This document shows, piece after piece, positions 15,410 to 23,366 of a stretch of 64,000 bases of DNA; the first letter of the stretch is position 1; each line of letters begins with the position of its first letter. Source of the DNA: Bog-532 sp963828445 (GTDB lineage Bacteria; Actinomycetota; Actinomycetes; Streptosporangiales; Streptosporangiaceae); the NCBI GenBank assembly GCA_963828445.1, contig CAWHFP010000040.1, positions 372,001-436,000 of the forward strand, written 5' to 3'. The notes below the pieces were generated by a model. It did not search any database, had not been told where the DNA came from, and saw only the letters and a list, made by a program, of their open reading frames with translations. Both the position numbers and the translations under genes were made by a program.

Positions 15410-16439
15410 ATGTCCGCACCGGCTTCCGGCCCCTCCACCGGCCGGTCCCCGCCTTACCCACCGCCCGCCCGCGCCGCCCCGCCGCCGCCTTGCGCCTCAG
15501 CCGCCCCGATGGCGGTGCTGACGGCGTGCGGGTCGGCGGAGAAGGTGACCACCCTCGGGGTGGAAAAACCGGACCTGACCGTGGCCGTGGTCCCCGCGAT
15601 CAGCGCGGCCGGCCTGTACATCGCCCAGCAGGACGGCTACTTCACCGCCGCCGGGCTGCACGTGAAGATCGTGCCGATCGCCAGCGGCGTCAACGCCCTC
15701 CCGGACCTGCTCAGCGGGTCGGTCGACATCGATGAGGGCCAGTGGGCCGCCGATCTCTCCGCCGAGGCCAAAGGCGTCGTCAAGCTGCACGCGCTGGCCT
15801 CAGCCAGCGCGGGCGGCCCCGGGGTGCAGGAGATCGCGATCCCGGCCGAGTCCCCGATCCGCACCGTGCAGCAGCTGGCCGGGAAAACGATCGCGGTCAA
15901 CGCCCTGGGCGGCCTGGCCGTGCTGGTCACCGACATCATGCTGACAGACCGACGGCGTCGATCCCTCCTCGGTGCATTACGTGGTGATGGGGTTCCCGGA
16001 CATGGGCGCGGCGCTGGCCGCGCACCGGGTCGACGCGGCGTTCATCGCCGAGCCGTCCCTGTCGGCCGCCGAGATCGCCGACGGGGCGACCGCCGCTGGT
16101 CGACGTGGACCAGGGCGCGACCCAGAACATCCCGATCTCCGGGTACGTCACCACCACCGCCTGGGCCAAAAAGAACCCGCGGACCGCTGCCGCGTTCACC
16201 GCCGCCCTCGAACACGGCCAGCAGGTCGCCGGCACCAACCGGGCCGCCGTGGCAGAAGGCGCTGATCCCCGCGCTGCACATCAGCAAGCCCACCGCCGCG
16301 GTGATGGCGCTGGGCACCTTCCCGCTGTCGGTCAGCCCGGTCGCGCTGGCCCGGGTCGCGAACCTGATGCAAACCAACGGCCTGCTGCCCAAGTCCGTGA
16401 ACACCACGACGCATGGTCAAGGAGCTGATCGGCTCATGA
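15410..16439 (+). pseudogene. ABC-type substrate-binding lipoprotein (NMT1/THI5-like), four frameshifts
   Basis: The N-terminus carries a lipobox (MAVLTACGS), so the mature protein would be a membrane-anchored lipoprotein. The body reads TVAVVPAISAAGLYIAQQDGYF, GVNALPDLLSGSVDIDEGQWA, then in other frames VHYVVMGFPDMGAALAAHRVDAAFIAEPSL, NIPISGYVTTTAWAKKNPRTAAAF and PLSVSPVALARVANLMQ. Shifts fall near 15950, 16095, 16250 and 16408. This is the SsuA/TauA/NMT1-like periplasmic fold used for sulfonates, nitrate or thiamine precursors. No permease or ATPase gene is adjacent. The repaired stop TGA overlaps the next ATG by ATGA, so the operon arrangement was intact. Confidence 0.8.
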
Positions 16440-17329
16440 ACCGCACAGACCCCGCGGCGGTCAAGCGGCAGGTCAGCGAGGGCTTCGCCGATGCTGCGTC
16501 CGGTTATGACAGCACCGGCACCGAGTTCTTCACCACCATGGGCAAGCACCTGGTGGACCATGCGCGTATCCCGGCCGGGGCGTGGGTGCTGGACGTTGGC
16601 TGCGGCAAAGGCGCGGTCACCATCCCGGCCGCCCGCGCCGCCGGGCCGGACGGGCACGTGACCGGCATCGACCTGGCGCCTGGGATGCTCGCCCATGCCG
16701 AGGACCGCGCCCGCCGCGCCGGGGTCACTAACGTCCGGTTCCAGCCCGGGGACGCCGAAGACCCCGGCATCCATCCCGGCTGGGAACCGGGCAGCTTCGA
16801 CGTGATCCTGGCCGGGAACGTGCTCCAGTTCCTGGCCCGGCCCGGCCACGCGGTCCGGGGCTGGCGACCGCTGCTCACCCCGCCCGGCAAGCTGGCGATC
16901 TCCTGGAGCCTGGCCGAAGACCCCCGCTGGCTGCCCGTCATCGCCGCGTTCGACACGGCATGCCCGGCCGGGGTGACCGGGTTCGCGGCCATGCTGCGCC
17001 GGCCCCCGTTCGAATCGGTGGACGCCCTGCACGGCCTGCTGACCGGGGCCGGGCTAGCACCATCCCGCCAGCATCACCCACCAGGTCACCATGACCTACA
17101 CCGGCCCGGACCAATGGTGGGCCGCCGCCCGCTCCCAGGGCCCGTGGGCGGCCGCCTGGCGGCACATCCCGCCCGCCGCCCTCGACCCGGCCAAGCCAGC
17201 AAGCGTTCGCGCTGCTGGAACCGCTCCGCCAGCCCGGACGGCACCCTGACGCGCACGCTCACGTTCGTATGCACCTCCGCCCGCAAGAGCCCCGCTTCCG
17301 ACCTTTCTCCCGTTACCGGTGATCACTAA
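16436..17329 (+). CDS. Class I SAM-dependent methyltransferase, C-terminus frameshifted
   Basis: ATG at 16436. The first 205 residues are a normal Rossmann methyltransferase: motif I VLDVGCGKGAVTIPAA, motif II acid in VTGIDLAPGMLAHAE, and DVILAGNVLQFLARP. From about 17055 the frame changes; TMTYTGPDQWWAAARSQGPWAAAWRHIPPA in the next frame and ALLEPLRQPDGTLTRTLTF near the end show that the real C-terminus is spread over three frames. Such enzymes methylate small molecules; the substrate is unknown. The TAA shares a base with the ATG of the downstream DUF574 methyltransferase. Confidence 0.8.
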   Translation: MNRTDPAAVKRQVSEGFADAASGYDSTGTEFFTTMGKHLVDHARIPAGAWVLDVGCGKGAVTIPAARAAGPDGHVTGIDLAPGMLAHAEDRARRAGVTNVRFQPGDAEDPGIHPGWEPGSFDVILAGNVLQFLARPGHAVRGWRPLLTPPGKLAISWSLAEDPRWLPVIAAFDTACPAGVTGFAAMLRRPPFESVDALHGLLTGAGLAPSRQHHPPGHHDLHRPGPMVGRRPLPGPVGGRLAAHPARRPRPGQASKRSRCWNRSASPDGTLTRTLTFVCTSARKSPASDLSPVTGDH

Positions 17330-18150
17330 TGACCTCACCCGGCCCGGCCTCACCCGCCCCCAACGGCACCGCCCCGGACGCCCTGGACGTCTCCAAGCCC
17401 AACGTGGCCAGCGCCTATGACTTCCTGCTGGGCGGCAAGGACAATTTCGCCGCCGACCGGGAACTGGCCGACACGCTGCTGGCCATCTACCCGGCCACCC
17501 GGCAAATGGTGCGGGAAAATCGCAGGTTCCTGGTCCGCGCCCTGGACTACGTCCTCGCCCAGGCCATCAGCCAGTACGTGGACCTCGGCGCCGGGCTGCC
17601 GACCTCCCCGGCGGTGCACGACATCGTCCGCCGGCCAGGACAACAGCGCCGCCGTCACCTACGTCGATAGCGACCCGGTCGTGGTCAGGCACCTGTGGGC
17701 CCTGACGTGCTCGGCGGACCCCGCGTCGAGGCCATCGCCGCCGACCTGGCCAGCCCGGCCGCGGCGCTCGGGCACGCCCGCGAGAGCGGGGCTGATCGAC
17801 CTGGCCGAGCCGGTGTGCCTGATCTTGGCCATGGTGCTGCACTTCCAGCCCGCCGCCACCGCCCGCGACCTGGTCCGCCGCCTACGTCGATGACCTGGCC
17901 CCGGGCTCGTACGTGATCATCACTGTGGCCCGGGGCGACCCGGCGATCGGGGACCAGATCGCCCGCGCCTACGACGCCGCCACCATGTACAACCACACCC
18001 GCAGACGACGTGGCCAGCTTCTTCGCCGGCCTGGACCTTGTCCCGCCCGGGGTATGCGATGCCCGCGCCTGGATGCCCGGCTGGGCCACCCCCGCCCCGT
18101 TCTAGGACCGGGCCGGACAGGTGCTGGCCGGCGTCGCGGTCAAACCATGA
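17329..18150 (+). pseudogene. DUF574 SAM-dependent methyltransferase, multiple frameshifts
   Basis: Begins with the family hallmark VASAYDFLLGGKDNFAADRELADTLL and RENRRFLVRAL, the SAM site VDLGAGLPTSPAVHDIV, then in changing frames AAVTYVDSDPVVVRHLWAL, VCLILAMVLHFQPAATARDLVRR, YVIITVARGDPAIGDQIARAYD and GVAVKP. At least five shifts lie between 17630 and 18103. The intact paralogue at 38010-38816 has all of these segments in one frame, which confirms the reconstruction. Family function is unknown but very common in filamentous actinomycetes. It overlaps the preceding methyltransferase gene by one base. Confidence 0.8.
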
Positions 18151-18240
18151 CCAGCCCACCACGGCACCCCGGCTGCCCTGGCCCGGGGTAGGCGGCCTGG
18201 GACGGTGGATGCCGTGGTGACCTTCAGTGAGCGCGGCCAG

Positions 18241-19014
18241 TTACCCGAGCAGCGCTCGATGCCACTGGTCGGCCCGGCCGGTGATGTAGCGGGTGTCGGC
18301 CTGCCAGGCGTCGCCGTGGCCTTCCTGCCATAGCCGCGCCCAGGGCTGGATACCCTGGGCGGCCTGTTCGGCGAGGAAGGTGTGCATGGCCCGGGTCCGG
18401 CGCCCGAGCAGGGGGATGATGTCCAGGCGCTGCTGTTCGCTGAGACCGTAGGCGTCCGCGATGAGGCGCAGCCGACGGCCGGCGTCGTCACGCTGCCAGG
18501 CCGGGTCGGCGCTCAGCGGCGCGAACCCGTGCATGGCATAGGCCAGGTCCCACAGCCGGGTCCCGGGCGCGGCGGTGTCCCAGTCGATGAACGCCCACTG
18601 CCGGCCGCCGATGATCAGGTTCCAGGGCGCCAGGTCGTGGTGGGCGATGATCTCGTCACCGTCGGCCGGGATGAGCACCTGCCAGCGGGCATCGGGCGGC
18701 GGCGTGAACCCGGTGACAGCGTCGTGGAAGTCGCGGATGAGACCGGCGGCGCGGCGCAACTGGCCGTCATCGTCCAGCAGGCGGAACCGGCCGGGCCAGG
18801 CCGGGTCGCCAGGGATAAACGTCAGGACCTCACGCCCCCGCCCGTCGATGCCCAGCGGCCGGGGCGCCCCGTGAAAACCAGCGGCATGCAGATAGGCGAG
18901 CAAGGCGTGGACGGCCGGCGTCCATGGACCAGCCGGGCGCCGCACGGTGTCACCCACCCGGACGACTCCGCTGCTCGTATTGCCGCCGCTCAGCGGTGCC
19001 TCGGCATCCGTCAT
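18241..19014 (-). CDS. Aminoglycoside phosphotransferase-fold kinase
   Basis: 257 residues, APH fold. A short N-lobe (TSSGVVRVGDTVRRPAGPWTPAVHALLAYLHAAGF) is followed by EVLTFIPGD, the hinge, then the catalytic loop EIIAHHDLAPWNLIIG with full HxDxxxxN, and the metal-binding FIDWDTAAPGTRLWDLAY. All catalytic residues are kept, so it is probably active, phosphorylating a small alcohol or an antibiotic; substrate unknown. It is convergent with the DUF574 gene, and 275 bp separate it from the divergent MarR gene. Confidence 0.85.
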   Translation of the reverse strand: MTDAEAPLSGGNTSSGVVRVGDTVRRPAGPWTPAVHALLAYLHAAGFHGAPRPLGIDGRGREVLTFIPGDPAWPGRFRLLDDDGQLRRAAGLIRDFHDAVTGFTPPPDARWQVLIPADGDEIIAHHDLAPWNLIIGGRQWAFIDWDTAAPGTRLWDLAYAMHGFAPLSADPAWQRDDAGRRLRLIADAYGLSEQQRLDIIPLLGRRTRAMHTFLAEQAAQGIQPWARLWQEGHGDAWQADTRYITGRADQWHRALLG

Positions 19015-19254
19015 CAGTTCCGGTCACTCCATCAGGCATGTCGGCCATGGCCAGCGGGCGGACCATAGGAGAGGGTAGGCAAAGGGACCATTGCGCACAT
19101 TGACCCCCAAGGCCCAGGGGCCGGTCATCCCCGGGTCGCCACCCGCCAGGCTCGCCATGGGCCGGGACCACCCCTGAGCGAGCCTCCCAGAGCCGTGCCC
19201 GACCGGACACCTACCCGGCCCGTGACCCGCCGCCCCGACCTTCGATATAAATAA

Positions 19255-19296
19255 ATTCCTTGGAATCTAGTTCTGCTAGTCTAGTTTCCATGGAAT
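19255..19296. promoter_or_regulatory. Paired MarR operators, second one contains the start codon
   Basis: Two palindromes, ATTCC-TT-GGAAT (19255-19266) and TTCCATGGAA (19286-19295), with centres exactly 30 bp apart, about three helical turns, so two dimers could sit on one face of the DNA. The ATG of the MarR gene (19290) lies inside the second site, which points to a very short or absent leader and tight autorepression. Confidence 0.7.
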
Positions 19297-19760
19297 CGAA
19301 CTTCGCCGGGCCGGAGCTCACCGCGCTGTTCGGCGAGCTCGTGCGGCTGGAAGTCGAGCTGTGGGACGCGGTCGAGGGCCGGGTCCGGGCCGAGCACGCG
19401 ATGGCGCTGGGCAGCTACGAGGTGATGAGCGTGATGGCCCGGGAGCCGGGATGCCGGGTGCACGACATCGCGGCCGCGCTGAGCATCACCGTGGGCGGGG
19501 TGAGCAAGATCGTGGACCGGATCGAAGCTGCCGGACTGTGCGGGCGGCGGGTCAACCCCGGCGACCGGCGTTCGTCCATCATCGAGCTCACCGCGGCCGG
19601 GCAACGCCGGCTGAGCGAGGTCACCCGCACGGTCGAAGCCGAACTCGCCCGCCGCCTGGCCGCCGCCGTTCAGGATCGCTCCCCGGCCGAGTTCACCCGC
19701 ATGCTGGCTGACCTGCGCGCCGCCGTCCGGGTCAGTGACCCAGACCAGGAGGCCAGCTGA
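19290..19760 (+). CDS. MarR-family regulator coupled to oxidoreductase
   Basis: 156 residues from the ATG at 19290; an upstream in-frame start at 19260 would lie inside the operator and is rejected. Winged helix: CRVHDIAAALSITVGGVSKIVDRIEAAGLCGRRVNPGDRRSSIIELTAAG. Two cysteines, in the recognition-helix start (GCRV) and at GLCGRR, could allow redox sensing. The TGA overlaps the ATG of the quinone-oxidoreductase gene (TGATG), so regulator and enzyme are made together and the operator pair upstream controls both. Confidence 0.9.
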   Translation: MESNFAGPELTALFGELVRLEVELWDAVEGRVRAEHAMALGSYEVMSVMAREPGCRVHDIAAALSITVGGVSKIVDRIEAAGLCGRRVNPGDRRSSIIELTAAGQRRLSEVTRTVEAELARRLAAAVQDRSPAEFTRMLADLRAAVRVSDPDQEAS

Positions 19761-20743
19761 TGGCGGGCATGCGGGCCATCGTTCTGGACGGGCCGGGGCC
19801 GCCGTCCGCGCTGGCCATCCGCGAACGGCCGATCCCGGTGCCCGCGCCGGGCTGGGTGCTGATCCGGGTCCGGGCCTTCGGCCTCAACCGGTCTGAGCTG
19901 CACACCCGGCTCGGGCTGGCCGAGGGGGTGACGTTCCCGCGGGTGCCGGGCATCGAGGCCGCCGGCGAGGTCGCCCAGTGCCCGGGCGGCGAGTTCACAC
20001 CCGGCCAGCAGGTCGCGACCATGATGGGCGGGATGGGACGGACCTTTGACGGCGGCTACGCCGACTACACCTGCGTTCCGGCCGGCCAGGTCATCCCGTT
20101 CCACAGCGACCTGGACTGGGCCACGCTGGGTGCGGTCCCGGAGATGCTGCAGACCGCCTACGGGTCGCTGACCGTGGGGCTGGACGGCCGGCCCGGCCAG
20201 TCGATCCTGATCCGCGGCGGTACGTCGTCGGTGGGCATGGCCACGGCGGTGCTGGCCCGGCAGCGGGACATGACCGTCCTGGCCACCACCCGCAACCCGG
20301 GCAAGGCCGCCGCGCTGACCGCGATCGGCGCCGACCACGTGCTCATCGACGACGGTGCCGTGGCGACTCAGGTCCGGGCCGTGCTGGGCGACGGCGCCGA
20401 CACCGCGCTGGAACTGGTCGGCACCCCTACGCTGCCCGACACCCTGGGCGCGGTGCGGGTGCACGGAACGGTCTGCTTCACCGGGATGCTGTCCAACCAG
20501 TGGACGATCAAGGACTTCTACCCGATCGGCTACCTGCCCAGCGGTGTCCGCCTCACCGCCTACGGCGGCACCGCCGCCGATCTGCCCGCCGCGATCCTGC
20601 AGGGCTTCCTCGACGACGTGGCGGCCGGCCGGGCCCAGGTCCCGGTCGGCCACGTCTACCAGTTCGGCCAGATCGCCGAGGCCCACGCGGCCATGGAAGC
20701 CAGCCAGGCCACCGGCAAACTGGTCGTCCTCACCGAGCCGTGA
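19760..20743 (+). CDS. MDR-family quinone oxidoreductase / zinc-type alcohol dehydrogenase
   Basis: 327 residues of the medium-chain dehydrogenase/reductase family. N-terminal GroES-like fold with VLIRVRAFGLNRSELHTRLG, then the nucleotide-binding stretch QSILIRGGTSSVGMATAVLARQRDMTVLATTRNPGKAAALTAIGADHVL. The catalytic zinc ligands of alcohol dehydrogenases are absent, so it belongs to the zinc-free, NADPH-dependent quinone/enone reductases. Its C-terminus has GKLVVLTEP. Coupling to a MarR gene suggests induction by an electrophile or quinone. Confidence 0.88.
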   Translation: MAGMRAIVLDGPGPPSALAIRERPIPVPAPGWVLIRVRAFGLNRSELHTRLGLAEGVTFPRVPGIEAAGEVAQCPGGEFTPGQQVATMMGGMGRTFDGGYADYTCVPAGQVIPFHSDLDWATLGAVPEMLQTAYGSLTVGLDGRPGQSILIRGGTSSVGMATAVLARQRDMTVLATTRNPGKAAALTAIGADHVLIDDGAVATQVRAVLGDGADTALELVGTPTLPDTLGAVRVHGTVCFTGMLSNQWTIKDFYPIGYLPSGVRLTAYGGTAADLPAAILQGFLDDVAAGRAQVPVGHVYQFGQIAEAHAAMEASQATGKLVVLTEP

Positions 20744-20782
20744 TGCTCGTGACACACGCCGGCGGGTGGTCGCGGCGGATTA

Positions 20783-20801
20783 CTTTCGCCGGTCGCGAAA
20801 G
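20783..20801. promoter_or_regulatory. ClgR/PopR-type box upstream of the XRE regulator
   Basis: Perfect inverted repeat CTTTCGC-N5-GCGAAAG, 81 bp before the regulator start at 20882. TTCGC-N5-GCGAA is the shape expected for ClgR/PopR sites controlling clp genes. A half site, TTCGC at about 22588, is seen upstream of the divergent-end clpP gene, so the clp operon may be a weaker target. Confidence 0.6.
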
Positions 20802-20881
20802 CGCTTCGGCCGGCCACGGGCTCCCGGTTACCGTGACCTCACAGGACCGTGACGTCAAGCGCCGCCAGGAGGGCACGCGAG

Positions 20882-21313
20882 ATGGCGAAACTGACCGTGA
20901 TCGGGCCCGCTGACCAGCGGCCCAAGCCCCTCCTCCGCACGCTGCTGGGCGACGTGCTGCGCCGGGCCCGGCACCGGCAGCGGCGCACGCTGGCCGACGT
21001 GGCCCGGGCCGCCCGGGTGTCCATGCCGTACCTGTCCGAGCTGGAGCGCGGCCGCAAGGAAGCCTCCTCGGAGGTCCTGGCCGCGGTGTGCGATGCCCTG
21101 CGGGTCGAGCTGTCCGACGTGCTGGCCGAGGTCGGCCGCGAACTGGCCGCCGAGCGGGCCCGCCGCCTGCTGGCCGACCGGGTCGCGGCCGAACGGGCCC
21201 GCCACGAGCAGTTCCCCGTCGTGGTCCCGCTGGACGCCGTGCGGGCCCGCCGGGCCGCGCCCCCGGCCAGCCCCGCGAACCCGCACGAGCTCCGCGACTC
21301 CCTGGCCGCTTAG
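20882..21313 (+). CDS. popR: PopR/ClgR-type XRE regulator of clp genes
   Basis: 143 residues. The helix-turn-helix reads TLADVARAARVSMPYLSELERGRKEASSEVLAAVCDALRVELSDVL, nearly the sequence pattern of PopR/ClgR, which activate clpP operons in Streptomyces and relatives. The protein ends in LAA, the kind of alanine C-terminus by which ClgR and PopR are themselves handed to ClpP, giving feedback. It converges on the two clpP genes, its expected targets, and has a ClgR-like box in its own promoter at 20783-20801. Function by family and context is strong; which ClpP pair degrades it is inference. Confidence 0.82.
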   Translation: MAKLTVIGPADQRPKPLLRTLLGDVLRRARHRQRRTLADVARAARVSMPYLSELERGRKEASSEVLAAVCDALRVELSDVLAEVGRELAAERARRLLADRVAAERARHEQFPVVVPLDAVRARRAAPPASPANPHELRDSLAA

Positions 21314-21327
21314 GCGCTCAGCACTGC

Positions 21328-21948
21328 TCAGGCGCTCAGCAGTTCGGCCGGGATGGCGACCTTGCGCGTGCTGATCACCTCATCGGCCAGGCCGTAGTCC
21401 ACCGCCTGCTGGGCGGTGAAGGTGTGGTCCCGGTCGGTGTCCTGCCGGATCTTGGCCACCGGGTGACCGGTATGGCGGCTGAGGATCTCTTCCATGTCGG
21501 ACCGGATCCGGGCCACCTCGGCGGCCTGCACGGCCAGGTCGGGCAGGGCGCCCCGGGCCTCAGCCGACGGCTGGTGCAGCAGCACCCGGGCGTGCCGCAG
21601 CACCATCCGCTTGCCCGGCGTGCCCGCGGCCAGCAGCACCGCGGCCGCCGACGAAGCCTGGCCCATGCAGGTGGTGACCACGTCCGGCCGGATGTACTGC
21701 ATGGTGTCGTAGATCGCGGTCATCGCGCTGTAGGAGCCGCCGGGGGAGTTGATGTACAGCCCGATCTCCGTGTCCGGGCTGGCGAACTCCAGGTGCAGCA
21801 GCTGGGCCATGATCACGTTGGCCACGCCGTCGTCGATCTCGGTGCCGAGGAAGATGATCCGCTCGGACAGCAGCCGCGAGTAGATGTCGTAGGCCCGTTC
21901 CACTCCGGCGGTCTTCTCGATCACGGTCGGGATCGTGTACTGCCCCAT
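21328..21948 (-). CDS. clpP: ATP-dependent Clp protease proteolytic subunit (second of pair)
   Basis: 206 residues from the ATG at 21948. Substrate groove and catalytic residues are complete: INSPGGS, Ser in MGQASSAAAVLLAAG, His in RHARVLLHQP, Asp in RQDTDRDHTF. Begins 5 bp after the stop of the upstream clpP, so both subunits are co-translated for a mixed tetradecamer, as with ClpP1P2 and ClpP3P4. The pairing with a PopR-like gene resembles the Streptomyces clpP3-clpP4 locus rather than the tig-clpP1P2-clpX locus. Partner ATPase is not in the window. Confidence 0.92.
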   Translation of the reverse strand: MGQYTIPTVIEKTAGVERAYDIYSRLLSERIIFLGTEIDDGVANVIMAQLLHLEFASPDTEIGLYINSPGGSYSAMTAIYDTMQYIRPDVVTTCMGQASSAAAVLLAAGTPGKRMVLRHARVLLHQPSAEARGALPDLAVQAAEVARIRSDMEEILSRHTGHPVAKIRQDTDRDHTFTAQQAVDYGLADEVISTRKVAIPAELLSA

Positions 21949-21953
21949 ACCGA

Positions 21954-22571
21954 TCACACCCCTGCCCGCGCAGCAGACATCGTGGGCCGGACGTCGCTGA
22001 CGCTCTCCACGATGTGGTCGACGAACCCGTACTCGCGGGCTTCCTCGGCGGAAAACCAGCGGTCGCGCAGGCTGTCCTGCTCGACCCGCTCCACCGGCTG
22101 CCCGGTGTGCTGGGCGATCAGAGCGATCATGGTCCGGCCGGTCCGCTCCAGCTGGCCCGCGTAGATCTCGATGTCGGCCGCGGTGCCGCCGAATCCCGCC
22201 GACCCCTGGTGCATCAGCACCTGGGAGTGCGGCAGGCTGAACCGCTTGCCCGGCGTGCCCGCGCACAGCAGGAACTGCCCCATGCTCGCGGCCAGCCCCA
22301 TGGCCAGCGTGCTGACGTCGTTGGGGATCAGCTTCATGGTGTCGTAGATGGCCAGCCCGGCGCTGACCGTGCCGCCGGGGGAGTTGATGTAGAGGCTGAT
22401 GTCGCTGCGCGGGTCCTCGGCCGACAGCAGCAGCAACTGGGCGCACAGCCGGTTGGCGATCCGGTCGTCGACCTCGGCCCCGAGCACGATGATGCGCTGC
22501 TGGAGCAGCCGGGCGGTCAGCTGCTCGTCGAGCGGCCCGGCCAGCGGGGGATCAGCGGTGGCAGATGGCAT
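21954..22571 (-). CDS. clpP: ATP-dependent Clp protease proteolytic subunit (first of pair)
   Basis: 205 residues. Contains YINSPGGTVSAGLAIYDTM, catalytic Ser in MGLAASMGQFLLCAG, His in LPHSQVLMHQ and Asp in EQDSLRDRWF, all in family positions. A short N-terminal stretch (MPSATADPPLAGP) precedes the axial-loop region. It is the promoter-proximal gene of the clpP pair. Upstream of it (22572-22726) a 155-bp gap, shared with a divergent methyltransferase gene, includes TTTTTGATCTCGAATC and one TTCGC half-site. Confidence 0.92.
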   Translation of the reverse strand: MPSATADPPLAGPLDEQLTARLLQQRIIVLGAEVDDRIANRLCAQLLLLSAEDPRSDISLYINSPGGTVSAGLAIYDTMKLIPNDVSTLAMGLAASMGQFLLCAGTPGKRFSLPHSQVLMHQGSAGFGGTAADIEIYAGQLERTGRTMIALIAQHTGQPVERVEQDSLRDRWFSAEEAREYGFVDHIVESVSDVRPTMSAARAGV

Positions 22572-22726
22572 GGTGTTCCCGCCTTCGCAAGAGTGGTCAC
22601 GATTTTTGATCTCGAATCAACCGTGGCCGCACTTCCGGCCCAGAACCAAGAAAATCTGCCGTCAGCAGAGGATGTCCGTGGTGGTCAGCGGACGCGGCAT
22701 CGCGGCGGGCATGGCAAGCTGAGGCC

Positions 22727-23326
22727 ATGCCCGAAAGCCCGCCTAGCGCCAAGGCGATCTTGACCAGCCTGCCTTACCGGCTGGCGGCGCGGCGGATCAT
22801 CCTGCCCTGGATCTTGCAGGATGTGCAGCCGTCGGGGGAGGGGCTGGAGATCGGGGCCGGCGTCGGGACCCTGACCGCCCAGCTGCTCACCTCGTACCCG
22901 CGGTTCCGGATGGTGGCCACCGACACCGACGCCGAGCTGGTCGGCATGGCCGAGCAGGTGCTGTCCAGCTTCGGCCGCCGGGCCAGTGTCCAGCGGGCCG
23001 ACGCCGTCGCGCTGCCCTTTCCGGACGGCCGGTTCGACCTGGTGCTGTCGGCCGCGATGCTGCACCACGTGATCGAGTGGGACAAGGCCCTGGCCGAGGC
23101 GGTCCGCGTGCTCCGGCCCGGCGGCAAGCTGGCCGGCTACGACATGTCCGACACCGCGGCCGGCCGCCTCATCAACGGGGGCGGGCGACGGGGGACCACC
23201 CTGCTGCGCCCGGCCCAGCTGGAGAGCGCCCTGAGCCGCCTGGGCCTGACCGACCTGCAGACCAAAACCGCCCTGGGCGGCACGGTCATGCGCTTCAGCG
23301 CCCGCAAGCCCGCCGCCCTGAACTGA
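22727..23326 (+). CDS. Class I SAM-dependent methyltransferase
   Basis: 199 residues, Rossmann fold: motif I LEIGAGVGTLTAQLL, acidic residue in MVATDTDAELVGMAEQ, motif with ADAVALPFPDGRFDLVLSAAMLHHVIEWDKALAEAVRVLRPGGKLAGYD. This is the Methyltransf_11/UbiE-like type acting on small molecules or lipids. The C-terminus is short and ends with MRFSARKPAALN. Divergent from the clpP operon, convergent with the WD40 gene. Substrate unknown. Confidence 0.85.
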   Translation: MPESPPSAKAILTSLPYRLAARRIILPWILQDVQPSGEGLEIGAGVGTLTAQLLTSYPRFRMVATDTDAELVGMAEQVLSSFGRRASVQRADAVALPFPDGRFDLVLSAAMLHHVIEWDKALAEAVRVLRPGGKLAGYDMSDTAAGRLINGGGRRGTTLLRPAQLESALSRLGLTDLQTKTALGGTVMRFSARKPAALN

Positions 23327-23366
23327 CCCGCCGGCTGGCCTGGCCGTCAGCGGCAGGGGCCGGCCG

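Noticed and set aside
16980..17000. tRNA-like GTTCGAATC motif
   Set aside because: It lies inside the methyltransferase coding sequence with no cloverleaf pairing around it; no tRNA was found in the window.
19260..19289. Start of the MarR gene at 19260
   Set aside because: The ten extra residues would be encoded by the operator itself and have no ribosome site; the ATG at 19290 fits the family start.
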